DNA from: an uncultured Flavobacteriales bacterium
GTDB taxonomy: Bacteria; Bacteroidota; Bacteroidia; Flavobacteriales_D; Parvicellaceae
DNA length: 34,202 nt
Direction of reading: 5' to 3'
Assembly: GCA_905480225.1 (NCBI GenBank)
Contig: CAJQPO010000102.1
Span: 1 to 34,202, forward strand
The number at the start of each line of letters is the position of its first letter. The stretch's first letter is position 1. The position numbers were made by a program, and so were the translations under genes. Shown one piece after another: positions 32,888 through 34,202 of this stretch. Under the pieces are notes generated by a model. The model saw nothing but the letters and a program-made list of their open reading frames with translations. It did no database searches and was not told the DNA's origin.

Positions 32888-34081
32888 TCAATCTATGTCA
32901 TCTAATGATTTTGGAACTACTAATTCTCTAATTTGCGCTTGAGCATTCAGCTTATTATGCTCGTTCGAGAGCTTTTCAATATCGATTTCTTTTTTCCTTC
33001 GTTCCGTCGACGGATTTAGCTTTTCTGCTTTCTCGAATTCTTTCATTGATTGTACAAAATCTTCTGGCAATTCACTTTCAGCTAATCTTAACAATTCCAA
33101 CATGTGGTTAGCCATATACTGATCAATTTGAACTCTGCGCTTCGTTGTATGTGCAAACTTCCCAATAATTCTGCACAATGCTGTGCGATCTTCGGGACTT
33201 AGCTTGTCTGCAAATTCATACTCCTCAATTTTCTTTAATGATAACAATACCGGTTCAAGTGCATCCTTTGTTATGACATAAACATCATAGCTTCCCATGT
33301 TATAATGAAATGTATCGATTACATCAACGGTATTTGAGGGTACAACTAAATAAATCTCTTTCTTAACGTTGCTTTGTTTAGCATACTTGCTTGCTTGTTC
33401 TGCTTGATTCTTGATGTAAGTTGGAAAGTTCCCCAAATCATCACTACTTGGTGACTTCGCATCAAATACAATAATTTCTCCACAAATCTCAATAGGATTG
33501 TCTGGTTTGCCTCTAAAAGGCACAGAATCAAGATAAGTAATGGTGTGTTTTGCACAAAGCCTTTTCATCTCTTGCTCAATATTTGTTTCGTGCTGCTGCC
33601 AGGTCGTCTTTTTATTTTCAAATTCCAACTCTTTTTCTTGTACACGAGTATCATTAACTCGTTGCTTTTCTTCCTTTAATTCAACATACGCATTGTTCAA
33701 ACGATCTACATTCTTGTTATATGTTTCCGTTTTTGTTAATTCACTATTTTTCATTTTCGCCAGTTCATCTTTACATTTCTGTAGTTCAGAAGCAGTATTA
33801 GCAAGCTTCTCCTTTATCGAAGTACTATCAGAGCTTAGTTTTGTATATGCTACTGTTGCAGCTTGCAACTTATCGTCTAATGCTAAAATTCTTTCAGCAT
33901 CCGTTGCCGTAATTTTTTCTAGATCTCCTAATCGCTCTTTATAGTTTTGTAATTCTTTTAAAAGAATGGCATATTCTTCTATAGCATCATAGGACAAGCC
34001 CCTTACCCCGGACCAACCAAATATTCGTTTCCACAAACTAACCGTCTTAACACTTTCAAAAAACAAACTCAACTTATTCAT
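32888..34081 (-). CDS. Coiled-coil protein with PD-(D/E)xK nuclease-like motif (RmuC-reminiscent)
   Basis: This 397-aa protein begins with a short hydrophobic/basic stretch (SLFFESVKTVSLWKRIFGW), then a coiled coil at about residues 33-175 rich in Glu, Lys, Leu and Asn. The next segment reads GKPDNPIEICGEIIVFDAKSP (191-211, split in use): Asp194, then Asp207-x-Lys209, the spacing of a PD-(D/E)xK nuclease core as in RmuC (PD....DAK followed by a Tyr-containing helix, here YIKNQAEQASKYAK). A beta-strand run (EIYLVVPSN, YDVYVITKDAL) and a helical C-terminus follow. Nuclease activity is inferred from this motif only. It is not RmuC proper, since the flanking family blocks differ. It starts 10 bp after the end of another minus-strand frame. 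Confidence 0.65.
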   Translation of the reverse strand: MNKLSLFFESVKTVSLWKRIFGWSGVRGLSYDAIEEYAILLKELQNYKERLGDLEKITATDAERILALDDKLQAATVAYTKLSSDSTSIKEKLANTASELQKCKDELAKMKNSELTKTETYNKNVDRLNNAYVELKEEKQRVNDTRVQEKELEFENKKTTWQQHETNIEQEMKRLCAKHTITYLDSVPFRGKPDNPIEICGEIIVFDAKSPSSDDLGNFPTYIKNQAEQASKYAKQSNVKKEIYLVVPSNTVDVIDTFHYNMGSYDVYVITKDALEPVLLSLKKIEEYEFADKLSPEDRTALCRIIGKFAHTTKRRVQIDQYMANHMLELLRLAESELPEDFVQSMKEFEKAEKLNPSTERRKKEIDIEKLSNEHNKLNAQAQIRELVVPKSLDDID

Positions 34082-34091
34082 CTATTACGTT

Positions 34092-34202
34092 TTATGCAAC
34101 AAACCCAATTCTACTATCGGATTCTGATTCATTAAAAAAATTCTCTTTTATACCATTTGATTGCAAGTTATACAAATCAGCTAAGGTCATGGGAGCTCCT
34201 GA
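34092..34202 (-). CDS. Partial reading frame running off the window, C-terminal 36 residues
   Basis: On the minus strand an uninterrupted frame enters at the window edge and stops with TAA at 34092-34094, ten bases before the coiled-coil gene starts. It reads ...GAPMTLADLYNLQ, then NGIKENFFNESESDSRIGFVA. If read from its internal ATG it would be a 32-residue peptide, but the close spacing to the next gene makes the end of a larger co-transcribed gene likelier. The family cannot be recognised from this piece. Confidence 0.4.
   Translation of the reverse strand, partial: SGAPMTLADLYNLQSNGIKENFFNESESDSRIGFVA

Noticed and set aside
1-34202. CRISPR arrays, tRNA or rRNA genes, transposases, integrases
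   Set aside because: None seen: no short regular direct repeats with spacers, no cloverleaf-like segments in the gaps, and no DDE or tyrosine recombinase protein motifs. The only regular repeats are inside the protease gene.

Overview
This AT-rich, gene-dense window looks like chromosome from a member of the Bacteroidota, most likely a free-living (perhaps marine) flavobacterium-like organism. The evidence is two secreted proteins ending in the two kinds of type IX secretion (T9SS) sorting domain, a DUF5777 beta-barrel protein, a Spy-like partner of an ECF sigma factor, weak or absent Shine-Dalgarno sites, and several perfect matches to the Bacteroidota -7 promoter motif TAnnTTTG. I saw no tRNA, rRNA, CRISPR array or insertion sequence. 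Species-level placement is not possible by eye.

Layout. (1) 41-4845, minus: parE then parC, the two subunits of topoisomerase IV. (2) 5034-5750 plus: membrane-anchored SGNH hydrolase, convergent with ychF (5747-6844 minus). (3) 6926-9735 minus: a small secreted protein translationally coupled to a large adhesin-like T9SS protein. (4) 9896-13125 plus: the two halves of a split transketolase, with a secreted von Willebrand A protein between them. (5) 13176-15977 plus: ECF sigma factor, one-TM anti-sigma candidate, Spy-like sensor, class-III aminotransferase. (6) 15974-20778 minus: a tight six-gene run of haem lipoprotein, dihaem cytochrome c, DUF5777 barrel, DUF3524/queuosine-mannosyltransferase-like enzyme, MORN-repeat protein and CoA-binding protein. 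(7) 21104-25774 plus: a giant secreted M4 (thermolysin-like) metalloprotease with PKD, CUB and five exact 216-bp repeats. (8) 25782-27417: a small membrane protein diverging from an exported thioredoxin-fold protein across a perfect 10-bp dyad. (9) 27499-30556 plus: AAC(3)-like N-acyltransferase, ketoacyl-ACP synthase III and a short-chain dehydrogenase. (10) 30579-31526 minus: orphan membrane histidine kinase. (11) 31648-34202 minus: an unfamiliar set made of a small acidic protein, a DUF932 protein, a coiled-coil protein with a PD-(D/E)xK-like motif, and the tail of a further reading frame.

How the genes work together. Regions 1, 2 (ychF) and 4 (transketolase) are core functions. Regions 3 and 7 are T9SS export cargo. 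Region 6 looks like one transcription unit in which envelope haem proteins and an outer-membrane barrel are co-expressed with a tRNA-modification-like glycosyltransferase. Region 9 suggests acyl modification of a surface glycan. Region 11 is the most accessory-looking part and the best candidate for an undescribed system. Functional statements rest on motifs read by eye; no database search was run.
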